A DNA stretch of 64,000 bases from Bimuria novae-zelandiae CBS 107.79 (GCA_010015655.1 ML976716.1:193503-257502); one strand, 5' to 3'. Counted from the first letter of the stretch, positions 12,344-23,841 are shown. Numbers and translations are program-made. Notes: generated from the letters alone by a model not told the origin.

Positions 12344-13100
12344 ATGATGCCGCTAGCCCCTAACAACGTGATGCCGCCCGCGCCGACTGAGGAGACGCCC
12401 GCTTCAGTCTGCAAAAAGCGTGGGAGACCCAGGAAAACCGAGTTGCAGACGAAAATCAAGACGGGCGTTAAACGCCGTAATAAATATGCCCGGGAATTCA
12501 AGATGGAGGTCATCCGGTGGATAGGCGACAAGAGCAATTGGAAGGAGGACCAGTTTGTGCCACGGCAACAACTCCACAAAGGCCAGGACTGGGAAGGCAA
12601 CATGCGCCCGCCAACCGATGCTTAGGTCGGTGCGCGCTTTGGAATAGCCACCTCGACCGTCAGCAATTGTCGGAGAGATCAAGAGAGAATCATACACCAC
12701 CAGGCACCCCGTACGTACAAGCAGCAGCGACGTAAAAAAACAGCCAACACTGGAGGGGCCTGGAAAAATATCACAAGGTGCGGAACAACTAACGCTGGAA
12801 GAGCATGTAGAGACATCACAACCTGCGGAGCAACCATCAATAGAGAAGCCTGAAGAGGTATCACGACCTGCGCAACAGCCACCAGTGGAGGTGTCTGAAG
12901 AGATATCACAACATGCGAAACCACCAACACCGGAGGAGCTTGAAGATATATCACGGCGTGCGCAACAACCATCACTGGAGGAGTCTGAAGAGGTATCACG
13001 ACCTGCGCAACAACCACCAGTGGAGGACCTTAAGGAGATATCACAACGTGCGCAACAACTAGCGTTGGAGGCGCCAAAAGAGATAGCATCCACATCGTGA
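12344..13100 (+). pseudogene. AT-hook/HTH protein, decayed
   Basis: A frame with MMPLAPNNVMPP, an AT-hook core KRGRPRK and REFKMEVIRWI (like the first helix of pogo/psq/Brinker-type DNA-binding domains) ends at a TAG at 12623-12625. The same frame continues after the stop with VGARFGIATSTVSNCRRDQERI, which is what the second half of such a helix-turn-helix should look like, so the TAG probably replaces a Gln or Glu codon. Downstream the frame changes, and a Gln/Glu/Ser-rich tail of 15-residue repeats runs to a TGA at 13098-13100. At least one stop and one frameshift therefore separate the parts; no intron of workable length joins them. The ATG at 12344 is a guess: the frame is open up to 12149. 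It may derive from a domesticated transposase or a regulator; function not assigned. Confidence 0.5.
12750..13100 (+). repeat. 45-bp tandem repeat, 7 units plus a partial
   Basis: Seven consecutive 45-bp units and one partial unit. In the plus frame each encodes about 15 residues with the pattern [LV]E-x-x-EE[IV]S-[QR]-x-AQQP[PST]. Indels between units are absent, so the 15-codon period is kept throughout, although individual bases differ. This suggests the array expanded and diverged while coding. Confidence 0.85.
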
Positions 13101-14630
13101 ACATTAAATTCCTGCCTACACATGGTATTATTTTCGTTCGTACTTCCGTCTAGTAAAAATCTCTCTTCTCTCACGCCCGCAATTGAACGAGCGTGATGTT
13201 GATCTACGCCACTGGCACGGTGGTACCTTCCGAACGGCACGCGCCAGGGTCTCGCCTCCTCTCGACGGTGAGAATCGTCACTCATCTTAAACCGGTTCGC
13301 CTTCGCTATAACATAGAGCAACGGCGTCATTGTTCAAAGAATTATACCCATCACCTCGTCGCTTGTGCCTCACTTTCCATATCCCTGACTGAACACATTT
13401 GCGGCTGGTCCAAAAAGCGCGGATGCACCAACTACGGCAAGTACGATCTCGATGCGGGATATCCCAGAATCGCTCACCTTGAACTGCTGAGTCAGAGATG
13501 ATTTTCCCCTTGGAAGCTCGAAAGAAAACGCTGCTCGTTTGGCGTCGGAAAGACGGCTTATGGCGCACTGTCAAGCGAACAAAGAAAGATGCACGGGACA
13601 ATGTACTTTTAAACTTGGACATGCCAACTCGGCATCGTGTGCGGTTCAGGCATCGTTGCCGCGCCGTCGCACGGTGCGTATCTAGACTACACGTCTTGAA
13701 TGTCTTCAATGTTGCGTGAGGGAAGTGGTCGCTGGAAGGCTGAAAAACATGGATATTCGTATCATAGAGCGGAGGTGTACTCCCTAGGATGGCTGCGGTT
13801 AAACTGGTGTTGCCGCCGAAGGTTGGGAAAAAGCGGTTTCCGGGCCGCAGAGGCTTTATTCCAGTATTCGTGTAGTGAAAGACGACATGCGATGTGGAAT
13901 TGAAAATGTATAACAATAGGAATATTACATATCGCATGTTAAGTACCATTATCGTCTTTCAATACCCCTAAATCTTACAACCCTCCCACCAACGCGTCCC
14001 CCACACTCCCGTGCCGCGCGGGAATTTTAGAAAAAGCGTTGGCTTCCTAGTAGCACTTTAGATTATGGGATAATGTGCAACGCCTCAATGACAAAAGGAC
14101 GTCTTGCGGGGTTAGAGTCGCGCGTCGGATGGCTTGATTGTATGTTATGTATACCCGCGGAACGTCGGTCTGTCAGTCCTGTCAACCGCCGCCATCATGT
14201 TCATTCAGCTTAGCCCAGTGTACAGGGGTGCGGAACCGCAGCGGTGAAAGCTAAAACCCCGGACCATATCGTCCGCCATCCCTGGGCACCGTCTTCTCGC
14301 CCGTCCAGGGGCGCATTGATCACAGTGACAGCATCAGGCGGAGAGTCCCGCAGAACACAAAGTTCAACATTTCAAACGCGCTTCAAAAAATCCATGCAAT
14401 TCGCAATAAATACACGGGCCCCTGGGTACTACCAAGTCTTCATCTCAGCAATAATACAAATCGTGGCCTGTTCCCATGCACGTCACACTACCTCCACGAT
14501 GTCCTCCCCGTCTATCTGCTCTCGCAGAGTCAAAACTTCTCAGCGACCTCCTCATGAAAACACTCGTCAGCAAGGCTCGTCCCTTGACACAGAGAGCAAG
14601 TGAAAAAAGCATTCGCGAAATGAGGCGGGC
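13101..14630. other. intergenic, no convincing gene
   Basis: About 1.5 kb with several overlapping medium ORFs on both strands, including one of 220 codons on the minus strand (13949..13287) that shows no recognisable domain or splice-supported continuation. No repeat or RNA gene recognised. Confidence 0.4.
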
Positions 14631-16269
14631 CTAGATACCAAGAGTGAACTCGACGCCGACGTCAATGTCGCGCGCCATCTTGACGACCTTTGAGAACTGA
14701 ACGGATTTCTCTGCGGCGGCCTGGAGGTCGTCGATGGAGAAGATCTTGAGGCCGGACTCGTTGATCTGTATGACTGTTAGCACCCGCATATACTTATACT
14801 GAGACGTGGAGTTTGATTCAGCTTACCAGCTTGTGCGCCTGCTCCATGTTGGTGCCCTGCAGGCGCGCAATGATGGGTATCCTCAAGTTCATCGTCTCAA
14901 CGACGGAGATCAGGCCCTTGGCAATGGCATCGCAGCGTACGATGCCGCCGAAGATGTTGACGAAGATGGCCGTGACCTTGGGATCGGAGGTGATGAGCTC
15001 GAACGCCTGCTTAATGGCCTCGGGGGTAGCGCCTCCGCCGACGTCGAGGAAGTTAGCCGGGTTACCACCATTCAGCTTGATGATGTCCATGGTGGCCATG
15101 GCAAGACCGGCGCCGTTGACGAGGCAGCCAATGTCGCCGTCGAGCTTGATGAAGTTGAGACCGGAGGCGGCGGCCTTGACCTCCTCGGGGTCCTCCTGGG
15201 TGATGTCCCGCCACTCGAAGACGTCCTTTTGGCGGAAGTGGGCGTTGTCGTCGAAGTTCAGCTTGGCGTCCATGGCGAGGACGCGGTGGTCGGTCGTCTC
15301 GGAAAGCGGGTTGATCTCGATCTGGGTGGCGTCTTTCTCCATGAAAACCTTGTACAGCTTCTGGATGGTGTCCTTGGCCTCCTCGATGCACTGCTCCGAG
15401 AAGCCGAGCTGATTCGCAATGTTGCGGGCAATCTCGTCGGTGACGCCCTCGTGGATGTTGATGTGCGTGGTGACGATGGCCTCGGGGTGCTCCTTGGCCA
15501 CCGCCTCGATGTCCATGCCGCCCTGCGAGGAAGCGACGATGACGGGGCCCTGCGAGGCGCGGTCCATGAGGACGGCGAGGTAGAACTCCCGGCGGGCGAA
15601 CTTGCGCTCGACGATGTAGACGGCGTTGCAGAGCCGGCCGGCGGCTCCGGTTTGCTTGGTGATGAGCTTGTGGCCGATCATCTGGTCGGCGAGGATGGAC
15701 GCTTCACGGGGCCTGTTCTCTACTATCAGCGCTGTATCTGCCATTGCGCGCATCGAGTCGCATACGAGTATACGACCCGGACACCGCCCTTGAAGCCGTT
15801 GTCAAAGGTTCCCTTTCCACGGCCTCCTGCGAGAACCTGTGCCTTTATCACCGCATCTTCTCCACCTGCAAGCTGTCAATCCCCAATTGTCCAATATGTC
15901 CTCTCGATTTGCATACCAATCTCTGTCGCGACCTTCTCTGCTTCCGCTGCGTTCGTCGCAACACCGCCTTTGGGTACGCCGATGCCATACTAAGTCGCTC
16001 ATTAGCGACTGCCCGTTCCTGCCAGATATACCGCGTTCCGTACCGATTCCAGCAGGCTAGCAGACCTGTATTCGTGTATCGACAATGCTCTGCTCTGCTG
16101 CATGACCGACGGTCTCGATGTGGTCCTCTACGTCCCGTCAGCAAACATTCTTAACAGCGATGCACCCGCGCGTCCGAGGCTTTTGAGCTCCGCGCGCACG
16201 TGAAGTAGCACCTACCGCAGCAGCGCGCAGAGCGCTTGTGAGCGGCCGACAGCGGGCAAGGTTGTACAT
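14631..16269 (-). CDS. succinyl-CoA ligase [ADP-forming] beta subunit, mitochondrial
   Basis: Beta subunit of succinyl-CoA synthetase, which makes ATP from succinyl-CoA in the TCA cycle in the mitochondrial matrix. Six exons, 16269..16216, 16127..16044, 15989..15917, 15865..15766, 15712..14827 and 14765..14631, give 443 residues, the usual family length. The first exons encode an Arg-rich presequence ([18 protein letters not shown]) followed by the conserved [18 protein letters not shown]. The ATP-grasp region ([14 protein letters not shown]) and the CoA-ligase region ([25 protein letters not shown]) follow in order. All five introns (53-88 nt) have good donors and restore conserved text, which supports the model. 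The catalytic phosphohistidine is on the alpha subunit, which is not in this window. It diverges from the gene at 16504 over a 234-bp shared promoter. Confidence 0.95.
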
Positions 16270-16503
16270 GGCGTCCTTATTTGAACACCCAGAAAAGCGG
16301 GAAAGGGGGTATACGATGGGTTTGTTGATGATGGACCTGCAGCTTTCGGATAGACCTCCCAGCACCTGCGGAGGTCGGCGCACGGGCCAGCGCTATTCCA
16401 AGAAACTTTCTCGGGTGCTACCGTAGAAAAGTCGCGCTTGTCGATATGGGAGCAGCACACTCCCGGCCGAAGATTATATCAGGACTTCCGCTGGTGCGCA
16501 AGC

Positions 16504-17301
16504 ATGTCGAAACGAAATAACGAAGGAGAGGTTCTTTCCAATAGGGTTGCAGTTGGCCTTGCGCAACGCCCACCGCTCCTCTTATCATTACTTGGTGGAA
16601 ACGCGCCTGCAGTGGAGGAATCACATGACGAGCAACCACCCTCAGTCTCACAGAACGCTCTATCAGACCTCAAAGCAGACGGCGGCGACGATGAGCAGTA
16701 CATCCCCTCCTCCCTTCAAACCTCTCTACCGCACTAACGGCCGCAAAGATTCGGCATCGGCGCCATAGTCCCCAAGGAAATCCAAGACGGCAGCTTCACC
16801 AACCGCATCCCCAGTTCCTACGAAAAGCTGCTGGAGAAAATAGTCGGGAAAAAACTAGCCAAAGCGCACATGGCCGCGAAGCAGAACCACGGTAGTGCTG
16901 CAAAACCTTCAAAGGCGGTCAGACCAGCGGAGATGAAAGAGGAAAGCGATGAGGACGAGGGGCGAGCTGCTGCGTTCAAGTCTAAGCGGCAGAAGCGCGT
17001 GAAGGTGGTGCGGGCGGGGAGGGAGAACAGTGACGACGAAGACGAGGAGTCGCGAGCGGCGCAGGTTGTGGCTAAGAAGCAGACGTCCAGAGAACAGGAA
17101 CCGGACGCTGTGAATGAAGATGTGGTCGTGGCGAACGAGCCGGATGATGACAGCGAAGCACCCGCAAAGAGCGCACCAATATCGCATGTGCAAAAAGCCA
17201 AGCCAAAGAGCTACCTCGACGAGATCCTAGGCGAGAAGTCCAAGAAGAAGAAGAAGAAAAAGAAGAAAGGCAAGGGCGACAGCACGAAAAACGACGACTG
17301 A
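16504..17301 (+). CDS. charged nuclear-type protein, possibly DUF3245
   Basis: 248 residues from exons 16504..16697 and 16749..17301; the 51-nt intron (donor GTACAT, branch CACTAAC, acceptor AAAG) joins DDEQ to FGIGAIVPKEI in frame. The N-terminal NRVAVGLAQR and the FGIGAIVPKEIQDGSFTNR...LLEKIVGKKLAKAH segment look conserved, after which the protein is acidic and basic by turns and ends in a poly-Lys run. This resembles the small fungal family DUF3245, but that is a recollection and not a confirmed match. The Lys-rich tail suggests a nuclear or nucleolar location. An in-frame ATG upstream at 16438 would add 22 residues. It is tail-to-tail with the thiolase gene, 89 bp apart. Confidence 0.65.
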
Positions 17302-17390
17302 TCCTAGCAGACCAAACACACACAATATGATACCCAACACAACCCCAACTTCGATTTAACAATGCCGATTTTTTTTACTAAATACTTCTT

Positions 17391-18696
17391 CTACTCCCTA
17401 ATAATCAAACTCGCCATCCCCATCCCCGTCCCAATGCACTTGCTAATCACACCGACCTGCTCCCCCTGCCTCTTCATCTCATGCAGCAGCGTCGCCAACA
17501 TACGCCCACTCGTCGCCCCCAACGGATGCCCCAGCGCAATCGCGCCGCCATTCGGATTAATTTTATCCATCTTGCCCTCAAGCCCAAGTTTCCGTATGCA
17601 ATACAGCGCCTGTGACGCAAACGCCTCATTGATCTCCCAGATACCCACGTCCTCCTTCTGCACGCCCGTGTACGCGAGGAGCTTCGGGATCGCCAGCGCG
17701 GGGCCGACGCCCATCTCGTCCGGCGAGCACCCAACGACCTGCGAGCCCGCGAACTTGCCGATGATGTGGGATGTAAGACCGAGCTCGGCGGCCGTCGAGC
17801 GGCGCATCATGAGGGCGGCGGACGCGCCGTCGGATACTTGACTACTATTCCCCGCGGTGGCGGTCCCGTCGCCTTTGAACGCGGGCTTCATCGTAGCGAG
17901 CTTCTCGACGGTGGTGTTCGGCCGGATGCCGTCGTCCTGGGTGACCGTGACCTGCTTCTCGCTCTCGGGGACCTCGGGGTCGATCCAGCGCGTGGTGACG
18001 GGGACGATCTCATCGGCGAAGAAGCCGCTTTCGCGGGCGTGTGCTGCGCGTCTGTGCGACTCGGTTGCGAAGGCGTCCTGGTCGGCGCGGTTCACGCCGT
18101 ACCGCTCTGCGACGTTCTCGGCTGTGATGCCCATGCTCATGATGCAGTCGCGCGCTTCTTTTACGGCGCTGTCTTTCATGTCTTTCCAGAGCTCCGTGGG
18201 GATGGCGCGCGAGCCGTAGTTGCGCGTCATGCTTTCCATACCGCCGCCAATGCCGATGTCGATCTGTCCCACTGCGATTTGGTTTGCGGTGTGTGTGATG
18301 GCGGTAAGACCGGATGCGCACGCGCGGTTTGCTGTGCTGAACGAGGTGGTCGTGGGAATGCCGACGTGGTTGGCGGCCATGCGGCCGGCTTTGGAGCCGC
18401 CCAGCTCGGAGAGGACGGTGCCGATACAGATGTCGTTTATCTTTGCGGGATCGAGGTCGGGAAACTTGTTGATCGTAGCTTTGAGCACCTAAGTGGTAGG
18501 GGTTAGCCAGAGCATCACATGCACTAGGAAAGTTGAAGGATAGGCGTACAGCAGCGAGCATCTCGTGGTCGTATGCATCTCTTAATCCTCCTTTCTTTGC
18601 TCTAGTTACGGGTGTGCGTAGTGCTGACAGGAACACCACATCATGAGGGTTCTTCTGGAGGATGTTTTTCACGCCTTTTGGGACGAAGCCGGCCAT
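17391..18696 (-). CDS. 3-ketoacyl-CoA thiolase
   Basis: Thiolase of the degradative class (acetyl-CoA acyltransferase), which cleaves 3-ketoacyl-CoA in fatty-acid beta-oxidation. Exons 18696..18550 and 18488..17391 give 414 residues, normal for the family; the 61-nt intron joins EMLAA to VLKATI in phase 0. The nucleophilic Cys is in NRACASGL (about residue 128), the His in NGGAIALGHPLGATSGR and the second Cys in KCIGTGMGMASL. No PTS2 nonapeptide is visible in the first 40 residues and the C-terminus (LIIRE) is not a PTS1, so peroxisomal import is not evident from the sequence. It could also act in mitochondria or cytosol. Confidence 0.92.
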
Positions 18697-19241
18697 GGTG
18701 TGCTAGATGCGATGCTGTGACGCCAATTGCGACGCGAGGGCAAGGGGAAGCAAGGTCAAAGGAAAGGAGAGTGGAAGACGATGTGCGAAAGCAAAGAATA
18801 GTGAAAGGAAGCAGAAACGTTGCCGTGGAGTGGATCCATGGCAGCTAGAGGCAAACTCCATGACATGGGGAGCTTCGGCAGTGACGCGCGGGTAAGACTT
18901 GATCCATAGCTCGTTGGTGCGGGGAGATGCCGAGGACGGAGTTTTCCGCACCGGGCGCGGCCGGAAAACAGCCCACGGGTCGGAAAACAAAATGTCGAAT
19001 GGGAAGGGACAAAGACTGACAATAGATGATAGCTCAATTCGTCCAATCTATCAGAGCGCGAAGAGACGCGCAGAAAAAGCCTAGGCGAGCCCCAGGACGT
19101 GCTCAAACTTGCACTCCTTTTCCCTCACATGCAGTATGCAGCTCCGCATGTACTCACCCTTAAAGCCACCGTGACCATGTTATCTGGACATATCGAAAAC
19201 CACCGATCGAGGTCGGCATGCGGAAACGCGTCGCGAGTTAT
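18697..19241. other. thiolase promoter region
   Basis: About 0.5 kb between the thiolase start and the NTF2 stop on the same strand. Only shadow ORFs; no site recognised with confidence. Confidence 0.5.
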
Positions 19242-19962
19242 TTAAGCGGCGGGGTATACGAGGCGGAAGATGTCGTTCAGGACGTACCAACCCTCGGCGG
19301 CTCCCGCATTTTTCAGCTGGAAAGTCTGCGTATAGCTCATTGGCTGTTCCTGGCCATCGACCTAATCCTAGGTGAGAACATGGTCTGAAGCGTATCTGCA
19401 ATCACAATATGCGCTCACCTGCAGAGCACCGGTGACCATGACTATGATGCCATCTTCGGCGGAGGGCTGAGCGTCCTTGGTGGCGACCTTGTGGACCACT
19501 TGGTTGAAAGGAAGGTTCTGAGTCCATCAGCATGGAAGTCTTGGTGCGTGTTGCTAGACTCACGGTGAGCTTTTCGACGATGCCATCGGCGCCCTGGACC
19601 GGCTGCTGCTCAAAGGTGAGCATCGAATGCGGGCGCTAGGTAGAATTAGATATGACGTCCTGTCCCCGAATGCGACTATCTTACGTAAAGTGCCTTTAGG
19701 GCCGGGCGGTTCTCGTCGAAGGTCTTGTAATAGAAGTCGACAAATTGCTCTGGCACACCAAATTAGTCGCATGTTCGTCGCGTCGTCGACGTTTCGTGGG
19801 AGGAGAAGCAGGGCGCAATGGATTTAAACAGGTCACGAATGCGCATACCGGCGATAGCCTGGAAGTCTGTCCGCATGTCAGCAAAGTGTTCATAATGCGA
19901 CCAGTGTTTACGAGCGCGGGGCTCCAAGATGGAGGGGTAGGCGTGCGGGACTCACCTCCCAT
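19242..19962 (-). CDS. NTF2: nuclear transport factor 2
   Basis: NTF2 carries RanGDP into the nucleus and binds FG nucleoporins as a homodimer. Six exons, 19962..19956, 19866..19849, 19749..19685, 19635..19564, 19517..19419 and 19361..19242, give 126 residues, against about 125 in yeast and animals. The first exon is only 7 nt (ATG GGA G). The assembled protein reads [39 protein letters not shown], then NLPFNQVVHKVATKDAQPS and MVTGALQVDGQEQPMSYTQTFQLKN, and ends in YVLNDIFRLVYPAA, matching the family in order and without gaps. Introns are 46-99 nt. Five introns in a gene this small, with micro-exons of 7 and 18 nt, mean automatic ORF callers would miss it. Confidence 0.96.
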
Positions 19963-20563
19963 CTTGACGATATACGTGTACGATCTGCAAGAAGAGCTCG
20001 TGGGTGTTGCTGCGTGTCAGGAGAGCGCGCGAACCTGAGGGGTCTGCTTGGGCTGCTTGGGCTGCTTTGGCTGCTTCGGGCTCGATGATGGTCGTGAGGG
20101 TGCTGTGAAACCTGGTGGGGCACAGGCGCAACCGGGCCGGCTTTTATCCGTGCTTCGAGAAGTTTTCTGGGAGCTTCAGGCTTCTCTTTACTTCTACATC
20201 ACATTGACCCCAATTTCTTACTTCTTCGTCAACCACCGCGAGTATTGTCGCAGGCGGCCAGTCCTGTACCTTTGCATAACTCTGCAGCGTAAGTCTTTCC
20301 CATTGTTTCTTCTTCCTACAGTGATGATCAACATTCAAACGATAACTTCTGAGTTTTCGATGAAGTCCCAATAAGCATGTCAAGCTCAACAATCTGAGAT
20401 CAATTCAACGAAGCGCACATCTCCATCATTATTTTCGAGTATTCGCTGATTGATATTTAGTCTTCTATATAGTATTCTAATGAGCCTTGTCTGCTCTGAC
20501 AATCCTCTCTGTTGTTGGTGTTCGGTCTTTATGCGCTCACTCCACTCGTCATCTCCCCGACAC
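19963..20563. other. intergenic, NTF2 promoter
   Basis: About 0.6 kb between the NTF2 start and the 3' end of the GRE2-like gene. Nothing recognised beyond short ORFs and a GGCTGCTTTGG-type run near 20040-20090. Confidence 0.5.
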
Positions 20564-21695
20564 TCATAGTCCCTTCGCTTGAAACGACTTGACCGTGTCA
20601 ACGATGCTGTCCTCAAACGACTTGTACTTGAGCCCTAGAATCTCGATCGATCGCTTGTTGTTGAAACTGAAATAACCCTTCTCAATGCCACCCTCTGGGT
20701 AGTCTCCTCCTGGTGTTGAGTCACCGGGCAGGTCCTTGAACTGTGGAAAGTTCTTCTTGACAATCTGCGCGATCTCCTTGTTTGAGAAGTGACCGGCTAC
20801 CGTGAAGAAACGCTTGTTGGCTGCTTCCTCTTTCTCGGCGGCAGCTACATGTGCTTCTGCAACGTCCCTTACATCCACCCACAAATGCACGCCGGTAGCC
20901 GCGATCTCGTCCTTCCACCTGCCCTGTGCAGCTGCTAGAATGCGCTGGTTGGATGTATTGAGGTTGTCCAGGCTGTCGAGGGCATGGATCTGTAATATAT
21001 GTTTAGCTAATGAAGCTTAATGATGCTGTCGGGAGCTTACAATAGGTCCGAAAACCAGCGGTGGGTTAATCGTTGCAATTGTGAAGTGAGGCTTCTCTTT
21101 CTCGAGAAACTCCCACGCAGCCTTCTCGGCGAAGGTTTTGCTTGCACGGTAGCCAGCCGACGCATTCTCCTGCGCCTCTTCGAAAGTAATGGGGTTCCAG
21201 TCCTCTTCCGAGTATACGTGCCCTGGCCAGTTGCCTTTGCCTGGGTTCACGAGAGCCGCAAAGGACGAGGTTATCACAACGCGCTTCACAGAAGGTGCAG
21301 ATTTCTTGACCGACTTCAGAATGCCCGTCGTCCCAATTACGGCCGGATCGAGGAGGTCCTAATTGGTCAGTTCAAGGCCGATCACATCGCTGGACCGCGC
21401 TTACTTTTTGGACATCTGTGACATTGAAGTGGAACGGAGACGCTGTGTGCAAAACTGCCTCGAACGGCGGGTCTGAGATGACTGCCTTATCGAAAGCGCC
21501 CTCCTGCGCAATGTCGGGCACAATGGCGAAACTCAGTTGGCCCTTCTCGACTGCTTCCTTGTTGTCGGCCTTGATCTTGTCGGCCTTGTCCTGCGTACGC
21601 ACAGTTGAGACAACGGAATGTCCTCGCTTCAGCAGCACATCGAGCGTGTGCGCAGCAATAAAGCCACTGCCACCGGTAAGGAGAACTCTAGTCAT
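20564..21695 (-). CDS. GRE2/dihydroflavonol-reductase-like NADPH reductase
   Basis: Extended short-chain dehydrogenase of the GRE2/ketoreductase group, which reduces aldehydes and ketones such as methylglyoxal with NADPH. Exons 21695..21405, 21358..21041 and 20989..20564 give 344 residues; introns are 46 and 51 nt. The Rossmann motif is LLTGGSGFIAAH near the start; the catalytic Tyr and Lys are in YRASK with an upstream TSSFAAL serine segment, and NPPLVFGP is typical of this branch. The substrate is not deducible. It is divergent from the MetE-like gene across a 562-bp intergenic region. Confidence 0.9.
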
Positions 21696-22257
21696 GGCTG
21701 TGGGCTTGATTGTGGAATTAAATCAGTTCTCAGTACGATTAATCGATGGCAAAAAGTCAAAGAGGGGTTTTCAGAAGCTTTCGGGTGACGACACTGCAGC
21801 CATGATGTCGCCATGCTTTATTATATGCCACCCCTGTGGGGCAAGAGTACCCGAACCGACAGCCGGAGGTAGCTCGTAAAGTCCTAGATGCTTATCAAAC
21901 CTTGGTGACGCGGCGCTACTTGCTATCATTTATTTCCGTCGTATTACCACCAGATGTCGTCGTGTCACCTTGTCTGGGGGGCGGAAGCAGAGCCGCACTT
22001 GTGGAGGGCTTTTCCGCACGTAGCGCATCCGAAGAGCACCATTTTCCTAAAGTAGGGCGACAAATAATCTTCAGGCTCTTGCTGACATGCCACATAGATG
22101 AATGTCTTACGGTGCATCACTGTGCGTGGCGGCGAGGGGTTTGCGGGGCATATGTGGTGGGGCAGTTAGATGAGGGACAAAAGGCTTCCACGACCACAAT
22201 TTGCCTTCTGTTCCCTATCGTCTCGACTTTCCCGGTACCTGGGCCTATCAATTCGAT
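21696..22257. promoter_or_regulatory. divergent promoter region
   Basis: Shared upstream region of the GRE2-like gene (minus) and the MetE-like gene (plus). No specific factor site was identified. Confidence 0.45.
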
Positions 22258-23530
22258 ATGTCTGCCGCTAAGAGATCTCCGCCGTTCAGAGCTGAGCACG
22301 TCGGCTCGTTGCTTCGTCCCCAGGAGCTTGTACAGAAACGCTACGATGTTGCTGCAGGCAAGGCTCCGGCATCGGAGCTAGTCCCATTAGAAGACAAGCT
22401 CATCGAGGAGGTGATCAAGCTGCAGAAAGATGTTGGACTCCATGTCGTTTCTAGTGGTGAATACACCAGGTACTTTCTCCATCTAACCTAGCGCGACAGT
22501 GACTGACCAGCATGCTACCAGGCACCAGTTCTGGGGCACCTTCTTCGAAGAGCTCAATGGCATGAAGGAACTGCAACTCGGTGTGCTCAAAGGCTACGAT
22601 CAGGGCATGTTCCGGATGTATGCGCCAGACATCAACTCGTTCTTCGAAGCCAAGCAGGTTCCGAACCAAGTTACGGTATGCACGAGCAAGATCTCCCATC
22701 CCGGGCACTCGAGCAACCAGCGCGAAGTCGACATCATGAAGAAGTTGGTACCGGAAAGCGAGTGGAAAAACATCAAGATCACACTGATCTCGCCATCGTG
22801 GTACCACTTCCGGTACAAGGCTGGCCGAGCGTACCCCAAGGACGTGTACGCGAACGACGAGGAGTACTTTGAGGATGTGGCAAAAGCGTATCAGGAGGAG
22901 CTCAAGTTGTTGCACAGCCAAGGCATCAGGAACATCCAGATTGACGACCCCAACCTGGCGTACTTCTGCTCAGAGGCTATGCTGGAGGGCTGGGCGAAAG
23001 ACAAGGACAACGACAAAACGGCGGATGGCATGTTCGACGCCTACGTTAAGTTCTACAACAGGTGCTTCGTACGGCCTGACGACATGCACCTCGGCATCCA
23101 CTTGTGCCGTGGCAACTACGTTGGCAGCCGCCACTTCTCCGAGGGCGCGTACGACAAGATCGCAAAGAAACTCTTTCAAGACCTAAACGTGGACACCTAC
23201 TACCTCGAGTACGACACACCTCGTGCCGGCGGTTTCGAGCCCTTGACCCACCTTCCCAAGAACAAGAACGCGGTTTTGGGCGTCGTAACCTCAAAGTTCC
23301 CCGAGCTCGAGAACAAGGACGACATGGTCGCTCGCGTTAATCAAGCGGCCGACTTCGTCGCAAAGGGCACTAGCCAGTCAAAGGAAGACGCGTTACAGCA
23401 GCTCTGTGTCAGCCCGCAGTGCGGCTTCGCAAGCCACGCTGAAGGTAATGCTCTGGGTTACGAGGACATGCGGAAGAAGCTGCAGCTGGTACGCAGTATC
23501 GCAGATGAGCTGTGGCCGGGGCAGCCTTAG
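22258..23530 (+). CDS. MetE-like (UROD/MetE fold) enzyme, C-terminal domain only
   Basis: 406 residues from exons 22258..22469 and 22522..23530 (52-nt intron; EYTR joins HQFWG in phase). The sequence is related to the catalytic C-terminal barrel of cobalamin-independent methionine synthase. The expected zinc ligands can be seen: His and Cys in GIHLCRGN, Glu in YLEYDTPRAGGFEPL and Cys in VSPQCGFAS. True MetE is about 760 residues with a second N-terminal barrel; here there is only one barrel, as in the widespread short MetE-like proteins whose substrate is often unknown. The start at 22258 (MSAAKRSPPFRAEHVGSLLRP) begins just before the conserved HVGSLLRP; the frame is open to 22201. Function as a methyltransferase is inferred. 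Confidence 0.8.
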
Positions 23531-23841
23531 TTTGTATACCATAACACGTATTGGAAGTATTGGACGTTTTCATTGTCATTAAGGCATGGCTGTCATGCTG
23601 TGGGTATAGTACAGGACTGGAAAAATGCGAGGCCTTTGTACCGCCTCGATAGTGGACGTGGAAAGTGGAAAGCTTACTACGCAGAGCAGAGCAGGACAGG
23701 AGACCATGACGTGACTTGATCTCAACATCAAAACACGTCCATATGAAAAAATCACACTTATTCACACTGCCATCATTGGCATCCCGAAATCACCGTGCGT
23801 TCCCTCCACCCTTTTCTGCCGTTGCGAGATATGAAGCGGAA
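23531..23841. other. tail-to-tail intergenic
   Basis: 3' flanks of the MetE-like gene (plus) and the Ser/Arg-repeat gene (minus). Nothing else seen. Confidence 0.5.

Noticed and set aside
12404..13330. 308-codon ORF on the minus strand with Cys/Ser-rich repeats
   Set aside because: It is the antisense of the 45-bp repeat array; the plus frame gives a more protein-like tail and continues the HTH gene direction.
13287..13949. 220-codon ORF on the minus strand
   Set aside because: No domain, basic and Ser/Arg/His-rich as in random GC-balanced sequence, no splice-supported extension.
14806..15993. 395-codon ORF on the plus strand
   Set aside because: Exact antisense of the succinyl-CoA ligase beta gene, caused by its GC-rich codon use; the translation has no domain of its own.
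17766..18506. 246-codon ORF on the plus strand
   Set aside because: Antisense shadow of the thiolase gene.
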